Source: Candidatus Fimadaptatus faecigallinarum (GTDB taxonomy: Bacteria; Bacillota; Clostridia; Christensenellales; Aristaeellaceae). Taken from it: a DNA stretch of 64,000 nt. Below, in pieces: positions 40,566 through 49,610 of this stretch. The notes below the pieces were generated by a model. It saw only the letters and a list, made by a program, of their open reading frames with translations. It was not told the DNA's origin and did not search any database. How positions within the stretch are numbered: position 1 is the stretch's first letter; every line of letters begins with the position of its first letter. Where the stretch lies: positions 1-64,000 of the forward strand of contig DVNK01000037.1 of NCBI GenBank assembly GCA_018714445.1, in the 5' to 3' direction. The translations under genes were made by a program, and so were the position numbers.

Positions 40566-40925
40566 TGGAGTGGGCGTTGTGCGGCGGTGTGGTTGCCTGT
40601 GCTATTGCTTGGCCAGCAATGTTTTGGGCTGGGCGTCGTGCGACGATTCGGTTGTCTGCGCTATTGCTTGGCCGCTCACGTTTGGGGTTGAGCGTTGTGC
40701 GGCAGTACGACTGTCTGCGCTACCGCTTGGCCGCTCACGTTTTGGGGCTGGGCGTATGCGACGATACGGTTGCCTGCGCTATTGCTTGGCCGCTCACGTT
40801 TTGTGCTGAGCGTCGTGCGACGACACGGTTGCCCGCGCCACTATCTTGGCCGCATACGTTTGAGGCTGGGCGTTGTTCCGCGATTCAGTTGCCCGCGCGG
40901 ATACGTGGCTGCATGCGCTTAGTCA
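40566..40925. repeat. Tandem array, unit about 59 bp
   Basis: About six copies with blocks GCTATTGCTTGGCCGCTCAC, GTTTTGGGGCTGGGCG and GCGACGAT(A/T)CGGTTG. G+T-rich on the plus strand. Non-coding. Confidence 0.85.
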
Positions 40926-41041
40926 AACTGTTTATGCGCATTCCACACCCGCGCGCCACAGTTTGACCTCATGCCCGGCATGCCCGCTGTTCCTGCTCAA
41001 TGCGCCCGCACGGCATTCCGGCTTTCCAATGCGCCGCCATG

Positions 41042-42025
41042 CTAGTCCAGTTGCAAATCGTCCACCTGCCATCCCGCGCCGCCCGGCGACGCCGCATATG
41101 CCAGCGGATGCACCCGCGCATAGCCCGGCGCGACCAGCTTCATAAGCCCTATCCGGCCCGGGCGGTTGCCGTACTTGAGCGCACAGCATGCGTCGTACCG
41201 GCCTATGAGCGCCCTGAGCGCCCCCAGCCGCGCTCGACCGGCCTCGCTCAGCAGCGAATACGCCTCCTCGTCCTGACCCAGCATCAGCGCCTGGCCCAGC
41301 ATCAGCGCGGCACGCTCGGGCGAGTCGGCAGGCGTGGACTGCTCGCGCGCCACCGCCAACACCTGGCACGCATAGCCCCGCCCCGAGGGTCGCCATACCT
41401 CGCGCAGCACATGGCCCGCCTCATCGCCCGCCGCCCGCAACACCTGCACCCCGCCGCGCTCGGCCGGCGAGATCGCGCGGCCCATGACGTCCAGCGCCAG
41501 TGTGCCGCTCGTGGCATCGTATATCTGCGCGAACTCGCCCGCGTCACAGCGGCCCAGCAGCATTATCCGGCCATCGGAAGTCTCCAGCACGCGCGCGTCG
41601 TGCGCACCGGCAGGCAGCCGCGCCTCCATCAGCACGCCGCCGCGCACCAGCCGCGCAACGCCCGGCGCGCCGTCGCCCGCTACCAGATACAGCTCGCATC
41701 CGCCCGCGCTGAGCCGCTGCGCGCCCGCCAGCACGCCTATGCGCCGCGGCGATATCTCCACGTCTATCACCGACTCGGGCCAGGCGACTATATACATCTC
41801 CTCAATCGGCTCCGAGCCCGGCGCTATGTAGCCGCCCGCAAAGTTCAGTCGCCGCGATACCGGCATGATCCCCGCGCGCAGCGGGTGATACTCCAGATAC
41901 ATCGCTCCCTGCGGCGCAACCGGCATCACCAGCGGTGCCGCCGCGCCACACTCGCCCGCCAGATGACCATTTATGTACACAAGTCCCGCCGTGTCCGGCG
42001 ATATATACAGCACTGGATGCGCCAT
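41042..42025 (-). CDS. Hypothetical protein
   Basis: 327 residues from ATG 42025 (GGGAGG 7 nt upstream). Not recognised. There is no signal peptide or membrane segment. The first two thirds look like beta-rich repeats of short strands (VLYISPDTAGLVYINGHLAGE, GAMYLEYHPLRAG, RIMLLGRCDAGEFAQIYDATSG), perhaps a beta-sandwich or propeller. The last third is helical and resembles a short conserved tail (EEAYSLLSEAGRARLGALRALIGRYDACC). The first residues (domain about 20-70) recall PEGA-like surface repeats, but this is only a resemblance. A weak promoter (TATAAC) lies just upstream of the gene, adjoining a terminator. Confidence 0.6.
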   Translation of the reverse strand: MAHPVLYISPDTAGLVYINGHLAGECGAAAPLVMPVAPQGAMYLEYHPLRAGIMPVSRRLNFAGGYIAPGSEPIEEMYIVAWPESVIDVEISPRRIGVLAGAQRLSAGGCELYLVAGDGAPGVARLVRGGVLMEARLPAGAHDARVLETSDGRIMLLGRCDAGEFAQIYDATSGTLALDVMGRAISPAERGGVQVLRAAGDEAGHVLREVWRPSGRGYACQVLAVAREQSTPADSPERAALMLGQALMLGQDEEAYSLLSEAGRARLGALRALIGRYDACCALKYGNRPGRIGLMKLVAPGYARVHPLAYAASPGGAGWQVDDLQLD

Positions 42026-42078
42026 TGCGCCGCCTCCCTGCAAGTTGATTTCTGTTATACCTATTCGGTGGCAGACAC

Positions 42079-42126
42079 AAAAAGAACCGCAACGCGCGCA
42101 TACTTTTTATGCCGCGCCTGCGGTTC
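42079..42126 (-). terminator. Intrinsic terminator of the Gfo/Idh-DUF1893-ParB-like operon
   Basis: On the minus strand GAACCGCA...TGCGGTTC with inner GCGCGGCAT/ATGCGCGC, followed by TTTTTG. The T tract abuts the promoter region of the next gene. Confidence 0.75.
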
Positions 42127-42210
42127 AATTATCGTATATATATCGGATCATGGCGAGTGCGGCCCAATGCCGCACAGGCGCGGGGCCTAATGCGCCGCCG
42201 GAACACATCC

Positions 42211-42235
42211 GTAAAGGCAAGCGGCTTGCCTTTAC
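42211..42235. other. Perfect 11-bp palindrome downstream of the ParB-like gene
   Basis: GTAAAGGCAAG-CGG-CTTGCCTTTAC. A stable hairpin without U-run; possibly an operator or RNA processing site. Confidence 0.5.
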
Positions 42236-42275
42236 GCCTCCGGCCGGTCCCGCCGCTGCATGTGCCCACCGCGTT

Positions 42276-42743
42276 TCACCGGCGCGCCATTCCGTCAAAG
42301 CCGCGCCCGGCCAGCGCCCTGAACTCGCCGGCGTCGCGCGGATCGCTCGTCCAGACTATCGCCGCACACCCGGTCGCGCCCAGGCGCGCATACGCCTCAA
42401 GCCGATGGTTGCCGTCGTTGACCGTGAAAACGCCGGCCGCATAGTTGACTATCAGCGGCGGCATGTCCTCGTCCGCGGCTATCGCGCGCATCAGCTCGGC
42501 CACATGCGCCTCAAAGCCCTGCGCGTCCACCTGAAAGCGCATCCCCGGCTCCGGGCCACAGCAGCGCTCAAGCAGCGCCAGCGGCAAAGTCAGCGGCCCC
42601 ATGTACTGGCGTTTACAGAGCTTAAGGCCCTGCGAGAATGCCTCGTTGCGGCCATCGCTCGTAAGATAGGCGTGTACCCAGTCCTCCAGCCGGCCCTGTG
42701 CGGCGTGCTCACGGGCCGACGTCAACGTGCGCGCATACTGCAC
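42276..42743 (-). CDS. ParB/sulfiredoxin-like domain protein
   Basis: 155 residues from a GTG at 42743. This start is preferred because AGGAGG lies 6 nt upstream and the upstream gene stops one base before it; a longer frame starting inside that gene lacks support. The C-terminal half contains PLIVNYAAGVFTVNDGNHRLEAYARLG, the ParB-N-type motif (GNHR) that in related proteins binds nucleotide or acts as a nuclease. The first part (EDWVHAYLTSDGRNEAFSQGLKL) is not recognised. It is small and stand-alone, without a ParA partner or a DNA-binding HTH, so it is unlikely to act in partition. Third gene of the operon. Confidence 0.65.
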   Translation of the reverse strand: MQYARTLTSAREHAAQGRLEDWVHAYLTSDGRNEAFSQGLKLCKRQYMGPLTLPLALLERCCGPEPGMRFQVDAQGFEAHVAELMRAIAADEDMPPLIVNYAAGVFTVNDGNHRLEAYARLGATGCAAIVWTSDPRDAGEFRALAGRGFDGMARR

Positions 42744-42744
42744 T

Positions 42745-43395
42745 TCAGCCCTCCTGCGCCGCGGTGGCGCTGCGGTCTTTGCACTCGGCGTCGCCGCGCG
42801 CTCCGGTTGCGGCATTTGACATGCCGCTATCGTCGACGGCCTGGCTATGGGCATTGCCCGAGCTCTTGCCGGCTGTGCCATCGGCAGCGCCGTCCATACC
42901 GGCCGCGCCTCCAATCGCGCCGCCCTGGCCGGCCGCCTGCGCGCGCAGCCGCTCCAGCGTCGCCGCTATCGCTTTATATGCCGCGTGCGGGTCGTCTATG
43001 CCGGTCACGGCCTGCTCCATCGGGCAAATACCGGTGCCGGTGCGGTTTATTATGCGCTCGGTCAGCGTCGTGCAGCTGTGCGCGATGCCATGTGCCTCCA
43101 GCACCTCGGCGCCGCCCTTGCTCATGACGGCCGAATACACCTCGCGCACGCCCGCCAGCACGAACAGCAGCGCCGCCGCGCGCCCGACTATCCGGTCGGC
43201 TGCCGAAAACCCCCTGAGATCTACCCCGGCCCCTATAAAGCCCATCATCGGCGCTATGCCCGCGCGATCATCGGCGTATACCTTATCGCCCCGGCACAGC
43301 ACACATGTATGCCCGTCGCGCTCCAGCAGCAGGCGCGCCCGCCGCACATCGGTCATGCCCGGCGCGCTCAGATCCTCTTTAACCGTATTTGCCAT
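42745..43395 (-). CDS. DUF1893 domain protein
   Basis: 216 residues. The first 140 match the DUF1893 family: LLLERDGHTCVLCRGDKVY, GVDLRGFSAADRIVGRAAALLFVLAGVREVYSAVMS and INRTGTGICPMEQAVTGIDDP. The TM1506-type members adopt a cytidine-deaminase-like fold; function is unknown. The last 60 residues are Ala/Gly-rich and seem an added low-complexity tail. An AAGGAG site lies 13 nt before the ATG, rather far. It is the middle gene of a three-gene cluster and its stop adjoins the start of the ParB-like gene. Confidence 0.8.
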   Translation of the reverse strand: MANTVKEDLSAPGMTDVRRARLLLERDGHTCVLCRGDKVYADDRAGIAPMMGFIGAGVDLRGFSAADRIVGRAAALLFVLAGVREVYSAVMSKGGAEVLEAHGIAHSCTTLTERIINRTGTGICPMEQAVTGIDDPHAAYKAIAATLERLRAQAAGQGGAIGGAAGMDGAADGTAGKSSGNAHSQAVDDSGMSNAATGARGDAECKDRSATAAQEG

Positions 43396-43418
43396 ATTTG
43401 CCTAATCGCTCCTTCGGT

Positions 43419-44498
43419 TCAGTCCATCCAGCTCTGGCGCTGCGCGCGTATCGCATCGCCGCTGTCCAGCGCCACGCCGGTAAGTATCGCAAAGTACATG
43501 TCGGTAAACTCATCCTCCAGTCCCCAGAACCCGGCGCCGCCCTGCGCATAGTCGGCCATGCGCGCCATGCATTCGGCCACGGCCAGCTCGTCATCATACA
43601 GCCGCGCCGGCATGAACTGGTTCGTATACAGCCAGCCCATCGCGCCGCCGCTGACGCCCCTGAGAAACAATCCCTGCAGATCCACGCCTGCGCCCGCCAT
43701 CTCGCGCTTGAGTTCGACATTGCACGGCGTGAGCGGATCTATCATCCAGGTCGCCTGTTCGTTCACTATTTCGCCGCGGCCGCCGCGTATCAGGAAGTAG
43801 TTGGAGCGCATGAACGAGCGGTGTTGCATGTCCTCAAAGTCGTTGACCGCCTGCACGTCGCCGTAGTCGAGCGTGACTACCTCCTGACGCGCGGCAAACT
43901 CGCTCTCGCCGACCGGATCGCCCGCGCGCCCCGGCCCCTTCAGCACCGCATGACTGTACGCCCGCGCCGTTATCACCGGCAGCCGCTGACCTGCGCCCAG
44001 CGCCAGCCGCATAAGGCTCACCGGATGATAGCGCGTAGGTATCGACATGCGCACATGATACACCTGCCCCAGCGCGCCGCTCCGTGCCAGTGCCAGCCGC
44101 GCCGCATTCAACGGCTGAAATTGATACTGTTCGGCAAACTGTATGCGCGCGCCCTTGAGCAGCGCGTACATATCATTCAACTCGTCCACGGTGCGCGCCC
44201 CGAACGTCTCGCACAGCGCCGGTATGCCCCGCTGCGCGCAAAAGCGCATCGCGTCAAACATCGCCACGCCCTTCAGGCTCAGCACCATGTAGTCCGGCTT
44301 CAGCGCCGCCAGCTCATCCAGCGTGCTCACCAGCGGCACGCCCCGATCCGCAACGCTGGCGCGGCCCTTGTCCGAGTGGTACATTATGCCGCAAAGCTCA
44401 AACCGCTCCGGCAGCGCCGCACATATCCGCATGAAGAACTCCGCGCGCCAGCCCGTGCCCGCCACCGCCACGCGCGTGGGTTTGCCTGTGTATGTCAT
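43419..44498 (-). CDS. Gfo/Idh/MocA family oxidoreductase
   Basis: 359 residues from ATG 44498 (GGAGG 6 nt upstream). The N-terminal Rossmann fold has TRVAVAGTGWRAEFFMR (a GxGxxA-type loop) and LSTLDELAALKPDYMVLSLKG; the conserved EKP-like motif of the family appears as CETFGARTVDEL. The C-terminal alpha/beta domain would bind a sugar or cyclitol. Such enzymes oxidise or reduce sugars or inositols with NAD(P). The Lys of the EKP motif is replaced, so catalysis may differ. It leads the cluster with DUF1893 and the ParB-like gene. Confidence 0.82.
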   Translation of the reverse strand: MTYTGKPTRVAVAGTGWRAEFFMRICAALPERFELCGIMYHSDKGRASVADRGVPLVSTLDELAALKPDYMVLSLKGVAMFDAMRFCAQRGIPALCETFGARTVDELNDMYALLKGARIQFAEQYQFQPLNAARLALARSGALGQVYHVRMSIPTRYHPVSLMRLALGAGQRLPVITARAYSHAVLKGPGRAGDPVGESEFAARQEVVTLDYGDVQAVNDFEDMQHRSFMRSNYFLIRGGRGEIVNEQATWMIDPLTPCNVELKREMAGAGVDLQGLFLRGVSGGAMGWLYTNQFMPARLYDDELAVAECMARMADYAQGGAGFWGLEDEFTDMYFAILTGVALDSGDAIRAQRQSWMD

Positions 44499-44562
44499 AT
44501 TCCGCCTCCGCAATGCCGGGCTTGCCGCGCGCGCCTGCGCGCCCGCCCCGCGCTATATATAC

Positions 44563-44591
44563 GATACACCTTTTAGCATACTCAAAGTCAA
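44563..44591 (-). promoter_or_regulatory. Candidate promoter of the Gfo/Idh operon
   Basis: TTGACT (44586-44591), 17-bp spacer, TGTATC (44563-44568) on the minus strand; the -10 is a weak match. Confidence 0.4.
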
Positions 44592-44734
44592 GCGCAACCC
44601 CGCGCTTTTTTGTGACAAAGCGCAGTTGCCATCGGAACACCTTTGCCGTGCCGCACCGGCGCCCGGGACCCGGCCACAAGCGGACAAAGGCGTGTAATCC
44701 CCGCCATGCCGCGTCGAGCAAATCCTCGGCGCGC

Positions 44735-45134
44735 CGCAGGCACACCGCGGCCCATGCGCGTTGTCTTGCTCATCCCCGTGCATGACGCGCGTTTGGACGC
44801 AGTTTGCATTTGGGCGCAGTTAACCGTGCCCACGCCGCTTTGCAGCCAACCCGCGCCCCGTCTTTGGCGCACGCCGCAGGCATAGCACCGCCCATGCGCG
44901 CTGTCGTCCGCGCGCACCCACGCGTGCATGACGCGCATTTGGGCGCAGTTTGCCGCGTCCACGCCGCCTTGCAGCCAACCCGCACCCCGTCTTTGGCGCG
45001 CCGCAGGCACACCGCCGCCCATGCGCGCTGTCGTCCGCGCGCACCCACGCGTGCATGACGCGCATTTGGGCGCAGTTTACCACGCCCACGCCGCTTTGCA
45101 GCCAACCCGCGCCCCGTCTTTGGCGCGCGCCGCC
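44735..45134. repeat. Tandem array, unit about 128 bp
   Basis: Three copies with TTTGGCGC, GCCGCAGGCA, CCCATGCGCG(C/T)TGTC, GCATGACGCGC and TTTGCAGCCAACCCGC in that order. Measured TCTTTGG-to-TCTTTGG distances are 129 and 127 bp. Lies between two divergent promoters. Confidence 0.85.
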
Positions 45135-45158
45135 CCATAAAAAGAAGCGCTGCCCTAA

Positions 45159-45187
45159 TTCACAGCACCGCGCTGATCTGGTATAAT
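45159..45187 (+). promoter_or_regulatory. Sigma-A promoter of the fucosidase operon
   Basis: TTCACA (45159-45164), 17-bp spacer, TATAAT (45182-45187), 38 bp before the start codon. Confidence 0.75.
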
Positions 45188-45225
45188 GTCAATGCGCTCA
45201 AGCGCACATGGAAGGAGGCGCGCAT

Positions 45226-46857
45226 ATGCCGGTAAATCGGATAGTTGACGAATCGGCTGCCGGAGCCGTGGACGGCCTGTCGGGCGATCGCAATACGCAG
45301 CAGATGTTGACCTGGCTCAAGGACGCCGGGTTTGGACTGTTCATACACTGGTCGGTAGACGTGCAGCTGGGATGCGTAATCAGCCACTCGCTGGTCGGTG
45401 CGTCGCGCGAGTACGCGGACCGGTTCTACGACGAACTGCCCCGCACGTTCAACCCCCAAAACTGGGACGCCGATGAGGTGGCGCGGCTGGCGCGCATATC
45501 CGGAGCGCAGTACGCCGTGTTCACGACCAAGCACCACAACGGCTTTTGCATGTGGGACACCGCAACCACGCCGTTTAACATAATCAATACGCCCTATGGC
45601 CGCGACATAGTGGCTCAGTACGTCCAGGCGTTCCGCGCGCAGGGACTCAAGGTGGGATTCTACTACTCGCCTGAGGACTTCCGCTTCCTCTACGACAACG
45701 CTCAGACGATAACCCGCACGCCCACGTCGCCCTATCCCGCCGATGTCATGGCGCGTTACCGCGCATATCTGACAGCGCAGATGACCGAGTTGATGACAAA
45801 GTTCGGCAAGATAGACCTGATATTCTTCGACGGCGGCGAGCTGATGCGCGACGAAACCGGCGAAAGCCTGCAGGAGCTGTGCAAGCGCATAGCCTGGGAC
45901 CTGCAGCCCGGCATACTCGTGACCCGCGGCGCGATAAAGACCCCCGAACAGTCGCTGCCCGGCGTCGGCATGAGCGAGACCTGGGAGGCGTGCATAACGC
46001 TGGCCAGCGCATGGGGCTATCAGCCCACAAACGAGATTTACAAGACCGGCTATCAGGCGATAGAGCTGCTGGCCACTACGCGCGCGCTGGGCGGAGCGCT
46101 GCTATTGAACATAGCGCCCGACTCCAGCGGCGCGATAAGCCCGATACAGGAAGGATTGCTGCGCGAGATAGGACTGTGGAACTTCATAAACCGCGAAGCA
46201 GTGCTGGGCGTGCGGCCGTGGATACTGGCGCGCGAGGGCGACGCGATCCTCATGCGCGGCGCACACGGCGAGCTCTACGCCGTGCTCATGAACCAGCGCG
46301 ACTGGGCGCGCGGCGAGCGGCGCGCATTCACGCTCAAGTCGGCGCGCATAACCCCCCAAAGCGAGATAAGCGTGCTGGGCGCGTCGGGCGAGCTGACCGA
46401 GTACCGCCCCGACCTGGACGCCCGCACGTACATGGAGCAACGCCCCGACGGACTGCACATAGACGTCATGAACGCACAACGCGTGTACTGCGGCCTCAAC
46501 TGGCCCAATCCGCTGGTCGTGCGCATAACCGCCGTCGAACCGGCGTTCACGCCCATGGAAGTACACACGCTGCCCGCACAGGCAGATAATGGCCGCGCGA
46601 CACTGCGCGCGCATGTCGCGGATCTGGGCAGCTTTACCGCGGCGCGCGCGGGGTTTGAGTGGCGCGTATACCCGGGATTCGCGCGCGCCGCCAGCACTGA
46701 AGGCTGGCAGTTCACCGCAGCCGGCGATGTAAACGCGCCGGGCGACGTCGAACTTGCGCTGGGCGCACTCGAACCCGGCGTCACATACCAGTACTGCGCC
46801 GTTATCGAAAACGACATGAACCGCATGACCGGCGAACTCGAACTGTTCACCGCATAG
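45226..46857 (+). CDS. Alpha-L-fucosidase, glycoside hydrolase family 29
   Basis: 543 residues from ATG 45226 (AAGGAGG 7 nt upstream). GH29 signatures: FGLFIHW near the N-terminus, QYAVFTTKHHNGFCMWDT, and the catalytic nucleophile Asp in KIDLIFFDGGE (about residue 202). A beta-sandwich tail with no extra carbohydrate module makes up the end. No signal peptide, so it works on imported fucosylated oligosaccharides, releasing L-fucose. The gene leads a cluster with two UroD-family genes, the first 149 bp downstream. Confidence 0.92.
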   Translation: MPVNRIVDESAAGAVDGLSGDRNTQQMLTWLKDAGFGLFIHWSVDVQLGCVISHSLVGASREYADRFYDELPRTFNPQNWDADEVARLARISGAQYAVFTTKHHNGFCMWDTATTPFNIINTPYGRDIVAQYVQAFRAQGLKVGFYYSPEDFRFLYDNAQTITRTPTSPYPADVMARYRAYLTAQMTELMTKFGKIDLIFFDGGELMRDETGESLQELCKRIAWDLQPGILVTRGAIKTPEQSLPGVGMSETWEACITLASAWGYQPTNEIYKTGYQAIELLATTRALGGALLLNIAPDSSGAISPIQEGLLREIGLWNFINREAVLGVRPWILAREGDAILMRGAHGELYAVLMNQRDWARGERRAFTLKSARITPQSEISVLGASGELTEYRPDLDARTYMEQRPDGLHIDVMNAQRVYCGLNWPNPLVVRITAVEPAFTPMEVHTLPAQADNGRATLRAHVADLGSFTAARAGFEWRVYPGFARAASTEGWQFTAAGDVNAPGDVELALGALEPGVTYQYCAVIENDMNRMTGELELFTA

Positions 46858-47005
46858 CGGCCGGCGTTCAGCGCTGCATTGCGCGCCGGCATGCGGCGCA
46901 TCGACGCCGCTTTGCACTCGCGCGACGCGCGCATCATCCAGCATCCCGCGCCCGCGCATCGTGCGGGCAGCCATATCACAGCCCTCACGGGCACAGGAGG
47001 ACACA

Positions 47006-47956
47006 ATGAGCGACCTGCTAAAAGCGATAAGGTATCAGCATCCCGAACGCCTGCCGGTCAGCGTATCGCTGCTGCCGGCGACATGGGCGCGCCACGGCGA
47101 CGCATTGACGCGCATCTGCCAGCGCTATCCCGAGCTGTTCGGCAACGTGGCATCCGACGCCGCGACCAGCTATTACACGCCGCCGTCCTACCACGCGGGT
47201 CAATTCACCGATCCATGGGGCTGCGTGTGGTCGAACGTGGCCGAGGGATACGAGTCGATAGTCACCGGGCACCCGCTGCCCCATCGCCAGGACGTGCGCA
47301 AGCTGCGCGCGCCCGACGTCGACATGGGCCTGCCCCACGGCTTCATGTTCCTTAGGCTAATGGACCTGCGCGGTTTCGAGGAGATAATGGTCGACTTTGC
47401 CGAAGAACCGCCCGAGCTGCAACTGCTGATAGACATAGTGCGCGACTACAACGTGCGCCAGATGAAGCTGATGCTCAAAAAGTCGCGCGACGAGCTGATA
47501 TACGTGGGCGATGACAACGGCATGCAGGACGCGCTGCCCATCAGCCCCGCCAAGTGGCGCAAGTACTTAAAGCCCGCCTACAAGGCGATTTACGACGTAG
47601 CGCATGCCGACGGCCGGCTCGTCTACATGCACACCGACGGCTGCATATTCGAGGTCATGCCCGACATGCAGGAGGCCGGCGCCGACATGATCAATCCCCA
47701 GATACGCGCAAACGGCCTGGACAACCTCGTGCGCGTGTGCCGCGGCAGGATACCGATTAACCTCGACCTGGACCGGCAGCTGTTCCCGTTTGCCTCGCCC
47801 GAGCGCGTGCGCGAACACATCTTCGAATGCGTGCGCGCGCTGTACCTGCCCGAGGGCGGACTGGGCCTGACGGCCGAATGCGGCGCGGACGTGCCGCTGG
47901 ATGTGATCGACATGATCTGCCGCACGCTGAGCGAGGCGCGCGACTTCCACATTTGA
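47006..47956 (+). CDS. Uroporphyrinogen decarboxylase (UroD) superfamily protein
   Basis: 316 residues from ATG 47006 (AGGAGG 5 nt upstream). A (beta/alpha)8 barrel of the URO-D/MtaA type: IRYQHPERLPVSV at the N-terminus, FTDPWGCVWSN, ELIYVGDDNGMQ, LVYMHTDGCIFEVMPDM, GADMINPQIRANGL and GGLGLTAECGADVPLDVI. True HemE has different substrate-arginine motifs; non-heme members are corrinoid methyltransferases or other enzymes. His and Cys in YMHTDG and TAECGA recall the metal-binding His/Cys of MtaA/MtbA. It is followed after 13 bp by a second UroD-family gene; no corrinoid protein or heme gene is nearby. Confidence 0.85.
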   Translation: MSDLLKAIRYQHPERLPVSVSLLPATWARHGDALTRICQRYPELFGNVASDAATSYYTPPSYHAGQFTDPWGCVWSNVAEGYESIVTGHPLPHRQDVRKLRAPDVDMGLPHGFMFLRLMDLRGFEEIMVDFAEEPPELQLLIDIVRDYNVRQMKLMLKKSRDELIYVGDDNGMQDALPISPAKWRKYLKPAYKAIYDVAHADGRLVYMHTDGCIFEVMPDMQEAGADMINPQIRANGLDNLVRVCRGRIPINLDLDRQLFPFASPERVREHIFECVRALYLPEGGLGLTAECGADVPLDVIDMICRTLSEARDFHI

Positions 47957-47969
47957 GGAGGCGGTGCGA

Positions 47970-49051
47970 ATGGCACATGACGATTTCAGCCCCGACTACC
48001 GCCATGTCGTCGACGCGGCGCACAACCGCGCGGCGGCCCGGTTCCCCTCTACGAGCACATAATCGGCGAAAAGGTCATATACGAAACCACGGGCACCCGC
48101 CCATATCAGGCGATAGAGTCCCCGGATCCCGCCGAGCGCCTCCATGCGTTTGCGCAGCTCTGGGAGTTCTGGCGCAAGATGGGCTATGACACCGCTTCGG
48201 TCGAGTTCTGCATAACCCCGATACTGCCCGGCGGCGGCGCGCTGGGCGCGCACAGGCCCGGCGCAATACACACCCGCGCAGACTTCGACCGCTACCCCTG
48301 GGACGAACTGGAGGACATGTACTTCGAGCGCTACGGCGCTCAGCTGGACGCGCTCAGGGACAGCCGCCCCGCAGGCATGAAGGCCGTAGGCGGCGTGGGC
48401 AACGGTGTATTCGAATGCGTACAGGATCTGACCGGATACGAGAACCTCTGCTACATGCGCTACGACGACCCGGAACTGTACGCGGCGCTGTTTGAACGCA
48501 TGGGCCGCGTACAGCGCGCGATATGGCGCAGGTTCCTGGCGCGCTATTCGGATGCGTACTGCGTGCTGCGGTTCGGCGACGACCTGGGCTTCAACACGTC
48601 CACGCTGCTGCCGCGCGAGGACATAGTGCGCCTGGTGCTGCCGCAGTATCGCGCGATAACCGACCTGGTGCACGCATCGGGCCGGCCGTTTCTGCTGCAC
48701 TCGTGCGGCAACCTGTTCAGCGTATTTGACGACATTATAGACCTGGCAAACATAGACGCCAAGCACTCCAACGAGGACTCGATAGCGCACTTTGCAGTGT
48801 GGGTCGAGCGCTATGGCGCGCGCATAGGCAACTTTGGCGGCGTGGACACCGACGTGCTGTGCCGGCAGGACGAGCAGACCATTCGCCAGTACGTGCTGGA
48901 CTGCCTGGAGCGCACGCGCCACGGCGGCGGCATCGCATTCGGCTCGGGCAACTCGATACCCGACTACGTGCCGACCGAAGGGTTTTTGGCGATGGTGAAC
49001 ACTGTGCGCAGCTGGCGCGGCGATACGGGGCGCGCCGAGCGCAGGTACTGA
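47970..49051 (+). pseudogene. Second UroD superfamily gene, frameshifted near its start
   Basis: Starts at ATG 47970 with GGAGG 8 nt upstream and reads DDFSPDYRHVVDAAHNRAAARF, then stops. One base inserted in the GG at 48040-48041 (giving RVPLYEHIIGEKV) joins it to the long frame that runs to 49051 and contains FLLHSCGNLFSVFDDIIDLANIDAKHSNED and GGIAFGSGNSIPDYVP, all typical of the family. The repaired product would be about 360 residues with the metal-type His-x-Cys (LHSCG). Without repair only an internal start at 48179 gives a protein that lacks the first barrel strands. Either a recent loss or an assembly error in a short G run. Confidence 0.82.
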
Positions 49052-49089
49052 CGGGCAGGCTGCCGGCGGCTGGGTATGAGCGGCATCAA

Positions 49090-49380
49090 CTGATGTTGCC
49101 CCGACGCTTCCACTGGCGGCTATGAGCGTGCGGCATGCATTGATATGTGCACCTGCGCTTGCCACTGGCGGTTATGAGCGCGCGGCATGCATTGATATGT
49201 GCACCTGCGCTTGCCGATAGCGGTTTTGAGGTGCGGCATGCGTTGGCATGTGCACCCTCGCTTGCCGATGGTGGCTATGAGCGCACGGTATGCGTTGATA
49301 TGTGCACCTGCGATTGTCGCTGGCGGCTCTGAGCGTGCGGCATGCATTGACATGTGCACCTACACTTGCCACAGATGGCT
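49090..49380. repeat. Tandem array, unit about 52 bp
   Basis: Five to six copies with GGCATGCATTGATATGTGCAC, CTGCGCTTGCC and GGCGGTTATGAGCG. Sequence from 49381 to 49562 holds no gene. Confidence 0.85.
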
Positions 49381-49562
49381 TAATATATACGTCCAGGCAG
49401 CACATACGGATGCGTCCACTGCGGTTTATGAGCCGATATGCGTGGGCGATGCAAGTCGCGCCAGAACTCCACGGCCATGTAGCGCGCAGTGTACAGTAGA
49501 TCATATTCCCAATAGCGCCCACCGAAAACGCGGCATATGGTATGCCGCCACGGCAGGCATAT

Positions 49563-49597
49563 AAAAGGACGCGCGGCTTTTTGGTGAGCCGCGCGTC
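49563..49597 (-). terminator. Bidirectional intrinsic terminator after cvpA
   Basis: Perfect 11-bp stem GACGCGCGGCT / AGCCGCGCGTC. On the minus strand it is followed by CCTTTTATA; on the plus strand by GGTTTTTG. Confidence 0.8.
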
Positions 49598-49610
49598 GGT
49601 TTTTGCCGCG

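Noticed and set aside
47970-48062. Programmed frameshift for the UroD-like gene
   Set aside because: No slippery heptamer or downstream pseudoknot is obvious at 48040; a deletion or assembly error is simpler.
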